Part shown: one piece after another, positions 36,593 through 44,671 of the stretch
How positions within the stretch are numbered: position 1 is the stretch's first letter
How the letters are laid out: the number at the start of each line of letters is the position of its first letter
Assembly (NCBI GenBank): GCA_944388805.1
Contig: CALXKE010000014.1
Span: forward strand, 1-46,284
Reading direction: 5' to 3'
From: an uncultured Clostridia bacterium
GTDB lineage: Bacteria > Bacillota > Clostridia > TANB77 > CAG-508
Length of the DNA stretch: 46,284 bases
Notes under the pieces: generated by a model
The model's input: only the letters and a program-made list of their open reading frames with translations
The model's database searches: none
What the model was told of the DNA's origin: nothing
Position numbers and translations under genes: made by a program

Positions 36593-37576
36593 GTGAATGA
36601 ATATTTAACTCGTGAAATCTGGAAAATGCGGTAAACTATTAAAACTAAAGCAGGAACACCAGTAGTTTCCCTTGTTCAAGTAGAAAAAAACACTTTTCAA
36701 TTACTTTTTATGTCTTGTGGATGTGAGAATGCATGTACATTTTGCAATTATGGTTTTGACTATAATCTTACTTTAGAAATGGTTAAACCAGAACTTGAAA
36801 AAATAAGACTAGAGGAATTCGATATAGTCGAACTAGAGCTGGAAGCAAATGGATCTTTTCTTTCTGAAAGAGAAATTCCTTATGATTTATTTCTTGAGAT
36901 ATTACATTATGTGTCCCATAGGAATATTCCTATAATTGTAATGGAAACTCATTATAATACAATCACAGAAAAAAAGATTCAAGACATTAGAAGGATTCTT
37001 GGTGAAGAACAAAAAATACAGTTTGAGCTGGGATTTGAGTCAGCAGATGAAGATGTCAGAGCAATCTATAATAAAGATATCAATATTGAAAAGTATCTTG
37101 AAGTGACTAAATTGTGTGAAAGATACGTAATTGGCCTTCAAATCAATGTACTTTTAGGCGCTCCGTTCTTAACTCGCAAAGAACAAATTCAAGATTGTTT
37201 GAATTCTCTCAAGTTTATCTATGAAAAAATGCCCAAAGGAACTTATGCAGTTTTGTTTCCAATAAACATCAAAAAGAAAACCATGCTAAAACATTGGCAG
37301 GATATAGGTGTTTATGACCAAATCTCATCTTGGGAATTTGTGGAACTTTTGCATAATATTCCTGAAGAATATTTGGATAGATTTACTATTGCATGGTATG
37401 GCAACAGAGAAAATGCTTTTACAAAAGGTATTATGCAATATCCTAAAACATGTGAGAAATGTAGAGAACGACTAATGAAGTTCTATATTGACTTTAATGC
37501 TAACATGAATCCTTTCTACCGCAAGAAAATACTTGACAAAATTTGGGCAACAAGGTGTGAATGCGATAAAAAATAA
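36593..37576 (+). pseudogene. Radical SAM protein with in-frame TAA at codon 14
   Basis: AGGAGG followed by GTG 36593 opens MNEYLTREIWKMR, then TAA (36632-36634), and the same frame continues (TIKTKAGTPVVSLVQVEKNT) into an intact radical SAM domain. The cluster motif C44-x3-C48-x2-C51 (CENACTFC) is complete, followed by ELELEANGSFL, GFESADEDVR and a Cys-rich end (CEKCRERL, TRCECDKK). No start codon lies between the TAA and ATG 36710, which is only four residues before the cluster. The enzyme is therefore probably lost unless the stop is read through. Substrate unknown; layout recalls tRNA-modifying radical SAM enzymes such as the archaeosine group. Confidence 0.75.
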
Positions 37577-37586
37577 TATTCTGCAA

Positions 37587-37620
37587 CACAAAACAGATGG
37601 CGGATACCATCTGTTTTTGT
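37587..37620 (+). terminator. Terminator of the radical SAM gene
   Basis: ACAAAACAGATGG and CCATCTGTTTTTGT form a strong stem with a T5 run. Confidence 0.85.
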
Positions 37621-37834
37621 GTTTGTTAATTTAATAATAAATCTTTTTTATTTTCTTTATATTGCCACCCCTAAAAATAGTATGATATGATTAATACAAA
37701 ATTTGACAAAAGTTATACGAGGAGGATATATGAAAACTGTTCAATGGTGACTAATCAAATGTGGGAAAGTTGTAGAGAAAATATGCATATAAAACTAACT
37801 TTCTAAGACTTCGCCTAAAAAAATTGTAAAAATA

Positions 37835-37863
37835 TATACATTCTTGTAAAAATGTGATATAAT
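37835..37863 (+). promoter_or_regulatory. Promoter of the folate transporter operon
   Basis: TATACA, 17 bases, TATAAT. Transcription would begin about 17 bases before the riboswitch. The rest of 37621-37886 holds only a six-codon ORF (MKTVQW) after GAGGAGG at 37719 that I do not call. Confidence 0.5.
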
Positions 37864-37886
37864 ATGTTACATAATTAAATATTTAG

Positions 37887-37991
37887 TTATTAGAGTAGAA
37901 AATAAATCGTTAAGACTTAGTAGACGGGAAGTTGTTACTAAGGCAAAAGTATTTACATACTTGCGTATCTATTTTCGCATTCCGCTAATAA
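37887..37991 (+). ncRNA. THF riboswitch (type I)
   Basis: Upstream of folT lies the tetrahydrofolate aptamer. P1 is TTATTAG (37887-37893) with CTAATAA (37985-37991). The hallmark strings follow in order: AGAGTAGA, CGTTAAG, GACGGGAAGTTGTTACTAAG (P3 with the GGGA core) and CGCATTCCGCT at the 3' side. The class regulates folT and folate genes in Clostridia, usually by controlling access to the ribosome binding site. Confidence 0.85.
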
Positions 37992-38007
37992 AGATTTGAA
38001 GGATTGA

Positions 38008-38045
38008 CTCCTATTCTTTTAATGCGGAAATTAAATAGAAGGGAG
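38008..38045 (+). promoter_or_regulatory. Ribosome-binding-site sequestering hairpin of folT
   Basis: CTCC..TTC..TTTAAT can pair with ATTAAA..GAA..GGAG, burying the GGGAG ribosome binding site. Its loop GCGGAA (38024-38029) is complementary to TTCCGC (37980-37985) in the 3' part of the aptamer, which could open or compete with it. A translational switch is the inference. Confidence 0.5.
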
Positions 38046-38053
38046 ATTTTTTT

Positions 38054-38596
38054 ATGCGAAAAAACAAAAAAATTATTTTAGCAGCTATTTTATTAGCATT
38101 ACTCATTATTTTATCTAGGTTCTTTATTATTTCAACACCGATTATGAAAATTAGTTTTACCTTTGTAGCCATTGCCCTATGTGCTACTTGGCTTGGTCCT
38201 AAATGGACTGTTCTTATCACTGTTGTGGAAGATTTAATCGGTGCTACCTTATTCCCATCAGGAAGCTTTTTTATAGGATATACCATAAGTGCAGGTTTAA
38301 CTGGTTTAATTTATGGATTATTACTATACAAAAAGGAACCAGATTCTTTGACAAATAAACAATATGTTATTCGAGTAATTATTGCTGTTCTTTTAGTTAC
38401 CTTTGTTGTTCATACAGGATTAAATACTTTATGGACAAGCATTACATCTGGAAAAGCTTTCATGATATTAATATTCCCTAGACTTACAAAACAACTTATC
38501 ATGATTCCTATCCAAATAATTGTTATTTTATTTATCGAAAAACTATTAAGAAAACCTTTTGATAAATATATAAGGAGTAGCGATAACGATGATTAA
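38054..38596 (+). CDS. folT: ECF transporter folate-binding S component
   Basis: A 180-aa membrane protein with about five to six helices (RKNKKIILAAILLALLIILSRF at the start, then FTFVAIALCATWLG, VVEDLIGATLFPSG, FIGYTISAGLTGLIYGLLL and two more). It belongs to the S-component fold of energy-coupling-factor transporters. The LGPKW..VEDLIG..FPSGSFFIGYTISA pattern fits FolT, and the THF riboswitch directly upstream supports folate as substrate. GGGAG precedes the ATG. It overlaps ecfA by 8 bases. Confidence 0.9.
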   Translation: MRKNKKIILAAILLALLIILSRFFIISTPIMKISFTFVAIALCATWLGPKWTVLITVVEDLIGATLFPSGSFFIGYTISAGLTGLIYGLLLYKKEPDSLTNKQYVIRVIIAVLLVTFVVHTGLNTLWTSITSGKAFMILIFPRLTKQLIMIPIQIIVILFIEKLLRKPFDKYIRSSDNDD

Positions 38597-39413
38597 CTTA
38601 GAAAATGTATCTTTTAAATATAAAAATAGTGATTATATATTAAAAAACATAAATTTTTCTGTAAATGATGGTGAAGTTGTCGCCATTGTTGGAAAAAATG
38701 GTTCAGGAAAATCTACTCTTGGTAGATTAATTGCAGGTATTACCAAATTAAAAGAAGGAACGATAACGATTGATGATGTCAATACATCTAAAGATATTAA
38801 ATCCATTAGAGAAAAAGTAGGTATTGTTTTTCAGAACCCTGAAAATCAGATTATCTTTAACAATATTTATGATGAGCTTTCTTTTTCTCTTAGAGATTTA
38901 GAACAATCTGAAATTGAAAATCGAATATCTACTTCTTTGAAACAAGTAGATATGTATGATTTTAAAGATAAAGATTTGTATGCTTTATCACTAGGACAAA
39001 AACAAAGAATTATGATTGCAGAAATCTTGGCTAAAAATCCAAAATACATTATTTTAGATGAACCAACAACTATGATTGATAGCTATGGAAAAGAAAAAAT
39101 ACATGACATCATTTTAGATTTAAAGCAAAAAGGATATACTATTATTTGTATTACCAATCTATCAGATGAAATTTTATTAGCTGATAGAACTTTGATTTTA
39201 GATAATGGCGAAATTGTAGCTGAAATAAAGAAAGAAGAATTAATTGATAAATATGATATTCTAGAAAAATATGGTATTAAAATTCCAACCTTATTAAGCA
39301 TTTTAGTAGAGCTAAAAAAAGAAGGCATTAATTTACATGTATCTAATTTTTCTGTAAAAGAACTTACATCTGCCATCAAAGAAAAATTAAATACAGAAAG
39401 GAAATCTATATGA
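38589..39413 (+). CDS. ECF transporter ATPase with altered signature and H-loop
   Basis: A 274-aa ABC ATPase energising the folate transporter. Walker A GKNGSGKS (35-42), the Q-loop FQNPENQ (81-87) and Walker B YIILDEP (D157-E158) are intact. The signature is LSLGQ (133-137) instead of LSGGQ, and the switch His is replaced by Asn190 (CITNLSDEILLADR, normally ITHDMDEA). Only one ATPase is encoded here, whereas ECF modules normally use two. It may pair with a normal EcfA encoded elsewhere, acting as the weaker half. Overlaps folT by 8 and ecfT by 4 bases. Confidence 0.9.
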   Translation: MINLENVSFKYKNSDYILKNINFSVNDGEVVAIVGKNGSGKSTLGRLIAGITKLKEGTITIDDVNTSKDIKSIREKVGIVFQNPENQIIFNNIYDELSFSLRDLEQSEIENRISTSLKQVDMYDFKDKDLYALSLGQKQRIMIAEILAKNPKYIILDEPTTMIDSYGKEKIHDIILDLKQKGYTIICITNLSDEILLADRTLILDNGEIVAEIKKEELIDKYDILEKYGIKIPTLLSILVELKKEGINLHVSNFSVKELTSAIKEKLNTERKSI

Positions 39414-39973
39414 AAGATGTTCTGAAATTCTTAATTTTTATTATATATGCTACTACTATATTTTTCTTACCAAATCATATTTACATTTTAGCATGTCTTA
39501 TCATAAACCTAGCTATTATACTATTGTGTAAACTTAGTATTAAAAAAGCATTTTTTAATACCTTAAAAATTGTTCCTTTTGTGCTTTTCACATTTATCAT
39601 TAATCTTTTCTTAGATAGTTTTATATTTGCTTTATGGATAGGAATTAAATTGATTATTGTTTGCAACACAACATTTATATATTCTCAAACCATAACTGTT
39701 GCAAATTTGGCAAAAACAATTAGATTACTATGTACACCTTTAAAACTTCTCAAAATTAATACTGAAGAAATTGAAGTTATGGTATGTATTTCTTTATCAC
39801 TACTTCCTGCCATTAGAAATGATTTAATAGAACTTAAAAATGCTTGTAAAGCCAAAAATATAGATATTAATTTAAAAAATGCAAAATATATTTTGTCTAA
39901 GTTTTTATTGTCTTTAATTAAGAGAGTGAATCAAATTGATGAAGCTATGATAGAAAAAGGATGTGACTATTAA
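39410..39973 (+). CDS. ecfT: ECF transporter transmembrane T component
   Basis: A 187-aa protein, shorter than the usual 250-265 aa EcfT. Four to five helices fill the first 110 residues. The coupling region has KNACKAKNID and the end AMIEKGCDY where standard EcfT has Ala-Arg-Gly motifs, so Lys replaces Arg in both. It couples FolT to the ATPases. The third gene of the folT operon, overlapping the ATPase gene by ATGA; a bidirectional terminator includes its stop codon. Confidence 0.85.
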   Translation: MKDVLKFLIFIIYATTIFFLPNHIYILACLIINLAIILLCKLSIKKAFFNTLKIVPFVLFTFIINLFLDSFIFALWIGIKLIIVCNTTFIYSQTITVANLAKTIRLLCTPLKLLKINTEEIEVMVCISLSLLPAIRNDLIELKNACKAKNIDINLKNAKYILSKFLLSLIKRVNQIDEAMIEKGCDY

Positions 39974-39996
39974 GATGAAATAGTCACATCCTTTTT
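39954..39996. terminator. Bidirectional terminator between ecfT and rluA-like gene
   Basis: AAAAAGGATGTGACTATT and AATAGTCACATCCTTTTT pair perfectly over 18 bases around a 7-base loop and serve both convergent genes. Confidence 0.9.
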
Positions 39997-40864
39997 AGAT
40001 ATTTATATTTTTCAATTCAATTTCTTTTCCGTTTAAATACGTCAATATTCCACTTTCTGATTGAAAACAAAACTTCAATTTATAACTACATAGCATCTGA
40101 TACTTTTTACCAAATTGTTTATTAATTTCATTTCTTCCATACTTGCCATCGCCAATAATAGGATATCCGATATATGCTAAATGTGCTCTAATCTGATGTG
40201 TTCTTCCTGTTTCAATTTCAACATCTAATAAAGCAGTATTATTTTTTCTTTTTTCTAGTACTGTATATTTAGTAATAATTTTTTGATATCCTTTTTTAAA
40301 GATATCACTAATATATACCTGAGACTTTTTTTGATCTTTAAACAAATAGGCTTCTAATCTTTCTTCCTTCTTATCAGGAATTCCATATACTAATGCCAGA
40401 TAATGTTTTTCAATTTCATGTCTTTTAAATTTTTCTAATAAACTTCTTAAAGATTCTTCATTTTTAGCAAACATAACCAATCCAGTTGTATTTCTATCAA
40501 TCCTATGACATGGTTGTGGTTTAAATTCACAATTTGTATACTGTTTGTTGATGATTTCTGTTAAAGAATTTGTTCCTGTTACTTCGATATTTGCTGGCTT
40601 ATTGATTACCAATATATTTTCATCTTCATATACTTTATCTAAGTTAATTTTTACCTCTTCTAATTCTTTTGGAAGGTATATCTCTATTTTATCATTTTCA
40701 TGGACCAATATATCTTTATTTATCCTTTTTCCATTTATCTTTATATCTTTTTTTCTTAATAATTTACAAAATGTAGGATAGTTTATATTGGATAATTCTT
40801 CTAATATTACCTTATTTAATTTCTTTTCGTGGTATTTTTTATTTACTATTATTTCTTTCATCAT
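39995..40864 (-). CDS. RluA-family RNA pseudouridine synthase
   Basis: A 289-aa enzyme. The N-terminal S4 domain (about 15-75: KVILEELSN..LLRKKDIKINGKRI) is followed by the catalytic domain with the Asp loop HRIDRNTTGLVMFAKN (Asp at about 132) and the GRTHQIRAHLAYIGYPIIGDGKYG block. It isomerises uridines in rRNA or tRNA; the exact site cannot be told. No ribosome binding site precedes the ATG; instead a promoter ends seven bases upstream, suggesting a leaderless mRNA. ATG 40861 is a second start three bases on. Confidence 0.92.
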   Translation of the reverse strand: MMKEIIVNKKYHEKKLNKVILEELSNINYPTFCKLLRKKDIKINGKRINKDILVHENDKIEIYLPKELEEVKINLDKVYEDENILVINKPANIEVTGTNSLTEIINKQYTNCEFKPQPCHRIDRNTTGLVMFAKNEESLRSLLEKFKRHEIEKHYLALVYGIPDKKEERLEAYLFKDQKKSQVYISDIFKKGYQKIITKYTVLEKRKNNTALLDVEIETGRTHQIRAHLAYIGYPIIGDGKYGRNEINKQFGKKYQMLCSYKLKFCFQSESGILTYLNGKEIELKNINI

Positions 40865-40870
40865 ATGATT

Positions 40871-40899
40871 ATTATATCGTATTTCTAGTATTGAAACAA
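40871..40899 (-). promoter_or_regulatory. Promoter for a leaderless rluA-like transcript
   Basis: TTGTTT, 17 bases, TATAAT on the minus strand, overlapping the end of the peptidase gene. The expected start site falls on or next to the A of the ATG at 40864. Confidence 0.55.
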
Positions 40900-41421
40900 G
40901 CTGGTTTCTATGATTTTTTCATATTTTTCAAAGTTTGGCTCATAATTTTCTATCATTCTATAGAAATATTTTGAATGTGTTTTATATTTTAAATGACAAT
41001 ATTCATGTAATACAATAAAATCAATAACATCTCTATGAAACATAACAATTTTAGGATTTATTGTAATTTTACCATTGACACATCTTCCAATTTCTTTTTT
41101 CATATTTTTGATTTCATAATCTTCAGGTGCAAATCCTAACATGATTCTTGTTTTTTCCATTGCTCTTTCCACTTCTACTTTTGCTATTTGTTCATACATT
41201 TTATCAATTGCTAAATCTAAAATCTCTTGATTGTTGTCTTTTTTATAGCGATTAGGAAGTGATATTTTGATTAATTTATTTTCTACTTTTAATTCAGGTA
41301 CTTTTACATTTTTGTACACAATTTTTACTTTATAATCAATTCCTAATACTGGTACTGGATGTCTTTCTAATGTAGTATTTATATTATTTTTTACATGAAT
41401 TGCTCTTTTTACTTTATACAT
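40885..41421 (-). CDS. YgjP-like (M48/DUF45) metallopeptidase
   Basis: The start at 41421 (MYKVKRAIHV) follows AGGAG; 178 aa, with 12 further open codons upstream. The zinc site is H139-E140-x-x-H143 (IVLHEYCHLKYKTHSKYFY), with H149 as probable third ligand, as in YgjP/WLM-type peptidases. The N-terminal half (RSIKLRV-like VKIVYKNVKVPELKVEN) and the ERAMEKTRIMLGFAPEDYEIKNM region match the family. Partners in other genomes are often restriction genes, not seen here. The rluA-like gene follows with a promoter inside this gene. Confidence 0.88.
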   Translation of the reverse strand: MYKVKRAIHVKNNINTTLERHPVPVLGIDYKVKIVYKNVKVPELKVENKLIKISLPNRYKKDNNQEILDLAIDKMYEQIAKVEVERAMEKTRIMLGFAPEDYEIKNMKKEIGRCVNGKITINPKIVMFHRDVIDFIVLHEYCHLKYKTHSKYFYRMIENYEPNFEKYEKIIETSLFQY

Positions 41422-41482
41422 AAATATCACTCCTATTCTTGAATTTTTGTTTTGCAAATTATTGTTCGCTTTTGTTGTTCTT

Positions 41483-41511
41483 ATTCTATATCTTATTTTT
41501 TACTTTGTCAA
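41483..41511 (-). promoter_or_regulatory. Promoter of the YgjP-like peptidase gene
   Basis: Perfect TTGACA, 17 bases, TAGAAT on the minus strand, about 60 bases upstream of the start codon. Confidence 0.65.
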
Positions 41512-41595
41512 TACTTTTTAGAAAAAAATATAAAAATTTTGTTCGTATTTTATTAAGTGCTTATATTTCAGTATTTTCAAGCATTCTTATTGTTT

Positions 41596-42909
41596 CTATT
41601 TGTTTTCTTCTACGTATTTTTTAAAAGTTTCAAATTCCAATGGTTTTGCATAAAAATAGCCTTGTATAAAGTCACAATTTTCTTTTTTTAAATATTCAAC
41701 TTGTTCTCTTTTTTCTACCCCTTCTGCTACTGTTTTCAAATTTAATTTTTTACTAATTAAAAAAATGATCTCAAGAAGATTTATTGATTCATTTTTTTCA
41801 CCTATTTGGTCTATAAAAGACTTATCAATTTTTATCATATCAATCGGTAACATTTCTAACATATTTAAAGAAGAATAACCAGTTCCAAAATCATCAATTG
41901 CTATAGAAAATCCCTTTTCTTTTATTTCTTCTAAAATTTCTTTCATATCTATATTGTTATCTACCGTTGTTCTTTCTGTTATTTCTATTTCTATATCATT
42001 AGGAGATATGCCATATTGTTCTGTAATTTTCATATATTTTTCTAAAAAATCTTTTTCTAGCAAACTTTCCTTTGATATATTTACTGAAATTTTAGGAATC
42101 TCTTTAATTTGTTTCTTCATTTCTTGTATGTTCTTACAGACTCTTTCATAAACATATTCATCTAATTTTATAATAAAATAATTTTTTTCAAATATAGGAA
42201 TAAACTCACCTGGTGATATCATGTTTCCATCTTTTTTCCATCTAACTAATGCTTCTGCTCCTTCCATTTTTTCTGTATGGGTATCAATTTGTGGCTGATA
42301 ATATACCTCAAATTCTTCTTTTTTAATGGCATCTTCCATCATGGTTTCTATTTCACTTTCTCTTATCATTTTTTGTTCAAATTCTTCTGTAAATACACCA
42401 TATGGCACATGATATTTTCCTTTTATACTATCATGTGCCATAATGGCTTTATCTATGATACTTTGCACATCTTTTTCCTCTTTGTCACATATATATACTC
42501 CCATAGAAATTCGCAAATTATACCATATATCTCCTATTTTAATTCGTGATATCTTGTTATTTAATCTTCTTGTTATATTTTCTACATCTACTTCTCCTAC
42601 TAAAAAAATCCCAAAAACATCATTTGCTAATCGACAAACAATATCTGTTCTTCTGATAGCATGTTTTATTTCTTCTCCCACTTGTTTTAACAATTCATTT
42701 CCCTTTATATGTCCATATTTTTTATTAAATGATTTAAATTTATCGATATCTAATATAATTACTGTTTTTTTCCCATTCATTTCTAGCTTTTCTTTTGTTC
42801 TTGCTAAATATGCATTATAGTTTCCTAAACCTGTTATAGGGTCAATATATGCTAACTCGAAAAGTCGATTTCCTTTTTCTATTCTTAACTTTTTATATCT
42901 TCTATTCAT
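41596..42909 (-). CDS. Degenerate GGDEF plus active-looking EAL protein
   Basis: A 437-aa soluble protein of cyclic di-GMP signalling. The GGDEF domain (about 18-170) has ILDIDKFKSFNKKYGH, but the catalytic loop is RLANDVF (93-99) instead of GGDEF, so no synthesis is expected; it may bind GTP. The EAL domain (about 190-437) is intact: E219-A-L, NVNISKESL-type region, EITERT, DDFGTGYSSL, DKSFI, KTVAEGVE and QGYFYAKP. It should hydrolyse c-di-GMP. No membrane segment or sensory domain is present. Monocistronic. Confidence 0.92.
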   Translation of the reverse strand: MNRRYKKLRIEKGNRLFELAYIDPITGLGNYNAYLARTKEKLEMNGKKTVIILDIDKFKSFNKKYGHIKGNELLKQVGEEIKHAIRRTDIVCRLANDVFGIFLVGEVDVENITRRLNNKISRIKIGDIWYNLRISMGVYICDKEEKDVQSIIDKAIMAHDSIKGKYHVPYGVFTEEFEQKMIRESEIETMMEDAIKKEEFEVYYQPQIDTHTEKMEGAEALVRWKKDGNMISPGEFIPIFEKNYFIIKLDEYVYERVCKNIQEMKKQIKEIPKISVNISKESLLEKDFLEKYMKITEQYGISPNDIEIEITERTTVDNNIDMKEILEEIKEKGFSIAIDDFGTGYSSLNMLEMLPIDMIKIDKSFIDQIGEKNESINLLEIIFLISKKLNLKTVAEGVEKREQVEYLKKENCDFIQGYFYAKPLEFETFKKYVEENK

Positions 42910-43083
42910 AACTTATCTCCTGATTTATTCTTTTTTCATAATTTATATATTTTAGTATGTGTTATATATAGAAATTTATGCCAAAAAAAGAAAACCTCTC
43001 CATTGTCCTGACTTGTTTTCTACTACTCCTTTTCTATGAGGTATTGGATTTTCAAAATTTTGAACGCTTTGACACGTCCCTAT

Positions 43084-43112
43084 TTGACCTTTAATAAAAA
43101 TTTATATATAAT
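43084..43112 (+). promoter_or_regulatory. Promoter of the ADP-ribosyltransferase-like gene
   Basis: TTGACC, 17 bases, TATAAT, about 55 bases before the start codon. Its -35 overlaps a GACACGTCCC stretch resembling a half REP unit. Confidence 0.65.
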
Positions 43113-43167
43113 ATTAAAAAAATAGTATTGCAAGATTTGTCTTGTAAAAAATGTTTAGGAGTAAAAT

Positions 43168-44101
43168 ATGTTTTACAGTAAATATAGTGATTTTTCACCT
43201 GATCAAATCATAACAAAAAATTATGAAAATGTTTGTGTTCATCTCCTACAGTTAGCTAAAGATGATAAAATAAGAGAAAAAATGAAGCGGAATATTATAT
43301 GAAGGTGGATATGATGATTTCTCAGTAAATAGTGAAATAACTTCTAATAATAAACCGGAGATAGAAAGAAGTAAGCGTATAGCCATGGCTTATTTGTTGG
43401 TAACTAATCCAGATACATTTAAAATTGTCAAAGACAATAATATTATTTTATTTCATGGTACCAATTCGAATGCACTATATGGCATTTTGAATAACGGAAT
43501 TAATACTGTAAGTGATTTAAAAAGAAAAGATATCTCGGTTTCAACTGGTGAAAAATGGTCAAGAATAAATGGTGAAAGAAATTTTATCAGTTTTACAGAT
43601 GATTTAAATGTTGCTTTAGATTACGCCTCAATTTTTCCTTCTACTGATTTGCAAAATCAAAGCTCTTTTGCCGTCATAATTGGTTTATCTTTAAATGATA
43701 TAAAAGAATTGCATACTAATACTGTAATTTCCGATCTTCCTGAAATTGGAGTTACAGACAATATACCTGTAGAATTGATAAAGTTCTTGGCTGTTCCTAC
43801 AAGTAAAATCGAGTTTGTACGCAAATTAGTAGACAATACACAAATAAATGTTATGCCTATAGACATATCCGAAAGATTTTATTATATAGATGATTTTTTG
43901 GGCTCAATAACTATTAACTCAGATCAATTTCAAAAAGTAATTGATGGTGAAAAGTCACCTTCTTCTCAAAAAACTTTTGATTCTAATGAAGTGCAATCAT
44001 TAGCTAGTACGAGAAGAAAATCGGGGATATTAAACTTTGTTAAAACATTTGTTAATAGATCCAATCAGAAAGGAAGAGATAATAAAAGAGATGCAAGATA
44101 G
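43168..44101 (+). pseudogene. ADP-ribosyltransferase-like protein, frameshifted
   Basis: ATG 43168 follows AGGAG and reads MFYSKYSDFSPDQIITKNY..DDKIREKMKRNII, then TGA 43300. The +1 frame, open from 43286, continues SGILYEGGYDDFSVNSE..RSKRIAMAYLLVTNPD into the main domain ending at 44101. One surplus base (or two lost) between 43286 and 43299 explains this. The main domain has IILFHGTNSNALYGILNNGI, then NGERNFISFTDDLNVALDYAS, the His-Gly-Thr plus Phe/Tyr pattern of diphtheria-toxin/PARP-like folds. A catalytic Glu is not certain. The tail is basic. Likely effector or toxin-like; function inferred. Confidence 0.55.
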
Positions 44102-44543
44102 TGATGTATGTAAAGAAACACTTTCAGTTTTAGCATATTTTGATACTAATCTAATAAAAAAAATACCTAATCATGTTTTAAAAAAATTAGCGAAATTAGC
44201 ATCAGATTCAAACACAGAATTTTATATTAATCTTAAAAAGGACTTAAATGAACAAAATATATCAGAGAAATGTAAAGATTTAATTTCATTAATATATTAT
44301 AATTATATTGCTGATAAAGATGAAAAAGATAATCTTTGGAATTTATGGAATAAAAATGAAAAAAAATACCAAGACAAATTACTTGAAAAATATAATCCAG
44401 ATAAATTATTCCAAAAGGAAATAAAAAAAATTTCTACTGTACAAAATACATCTTCAAATAATGTTTCAATGATTAAATATAAAAAAGATTCTATTTTTAC
44501 TATTATTATTAATTTTATCAAAAATAAATTTAAAAAGAAATAA
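44091..44543 (+). CDS. Small conserved clostridial-type protein, partner of the ART-like gene
   Basis: A 150-aa protein from ATG 44091, which overlaps the end of the preceding gene by 11 bases; the frame is open upstream. The first 90 residues (ETLSVLAYFDTNLIKKIPNHVLKKLAKLASDSN..LKKDLNEQNISEKCKDLISLIYYNYIA) match a helical family I have seen repeatedly in uncultured Clostridia as small hypothetical proteins (IPxxxLxxL, LNEQNISEKxKxLIS). It ends in a short hydrophobic, Lys-rich tail (IFTIIINFIKNKFKKK), perhaps membrane-binding. Its role, possibly as immunity or partner of the ART-like protein, is unknown. Confidence 0.65.
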   Translation: MQDSDVCKETLSVLAYFDTNLIKKIPNHVLKKLAKLASDSNTEFYINLKKDLNEQNISEKCKDLISLIYYNYIADKDEKDNLWNLWNKNEKKYQDKLLEKYNPDKLFQKEIKKISTVQNTSSNNVSMIKYKKDSIFTIIINFIKNKFKKK

Positions 44544-44612
44544 TAGAAGTTTTTTATATTTATTAATATCATTTTTCTTTAGTTGTTATTCATTTACCAA
44601 TTCCGATAATGT

Positions 44613-44656
44613 AAAAAATGGAACGTTTTTAAAAAATTAAACGTTCCATTTTTGTT
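44613..44656. terminator. Bidirectional terminator
   Basis: AAAAATGGAACGTTT and AAACGTTCCATTTTT pair perfectly and end both the plus-strand pair and the GGGtGRT transcript. Confidence 0.88.
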
Positions 44657-44671
44657 GTTGAAATCCTATTT

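Noticed and set aside
37719-37802. GAGGAGG followed by ATG and only six codons (MKTVQW), with the frame open again after TGA
   Set aside because: Too short, no family resemblance, and the second part also ends quickly. It could be a leader peptide or dead gene, but nothing supports either.
43060-43092. GACACGTCCC stretch as a full REP-like unit
   Set aside because: It carries the core motif but the flanks form a direct rather than inverted repeat; kept only as a possible half unit overlapping a promoter.
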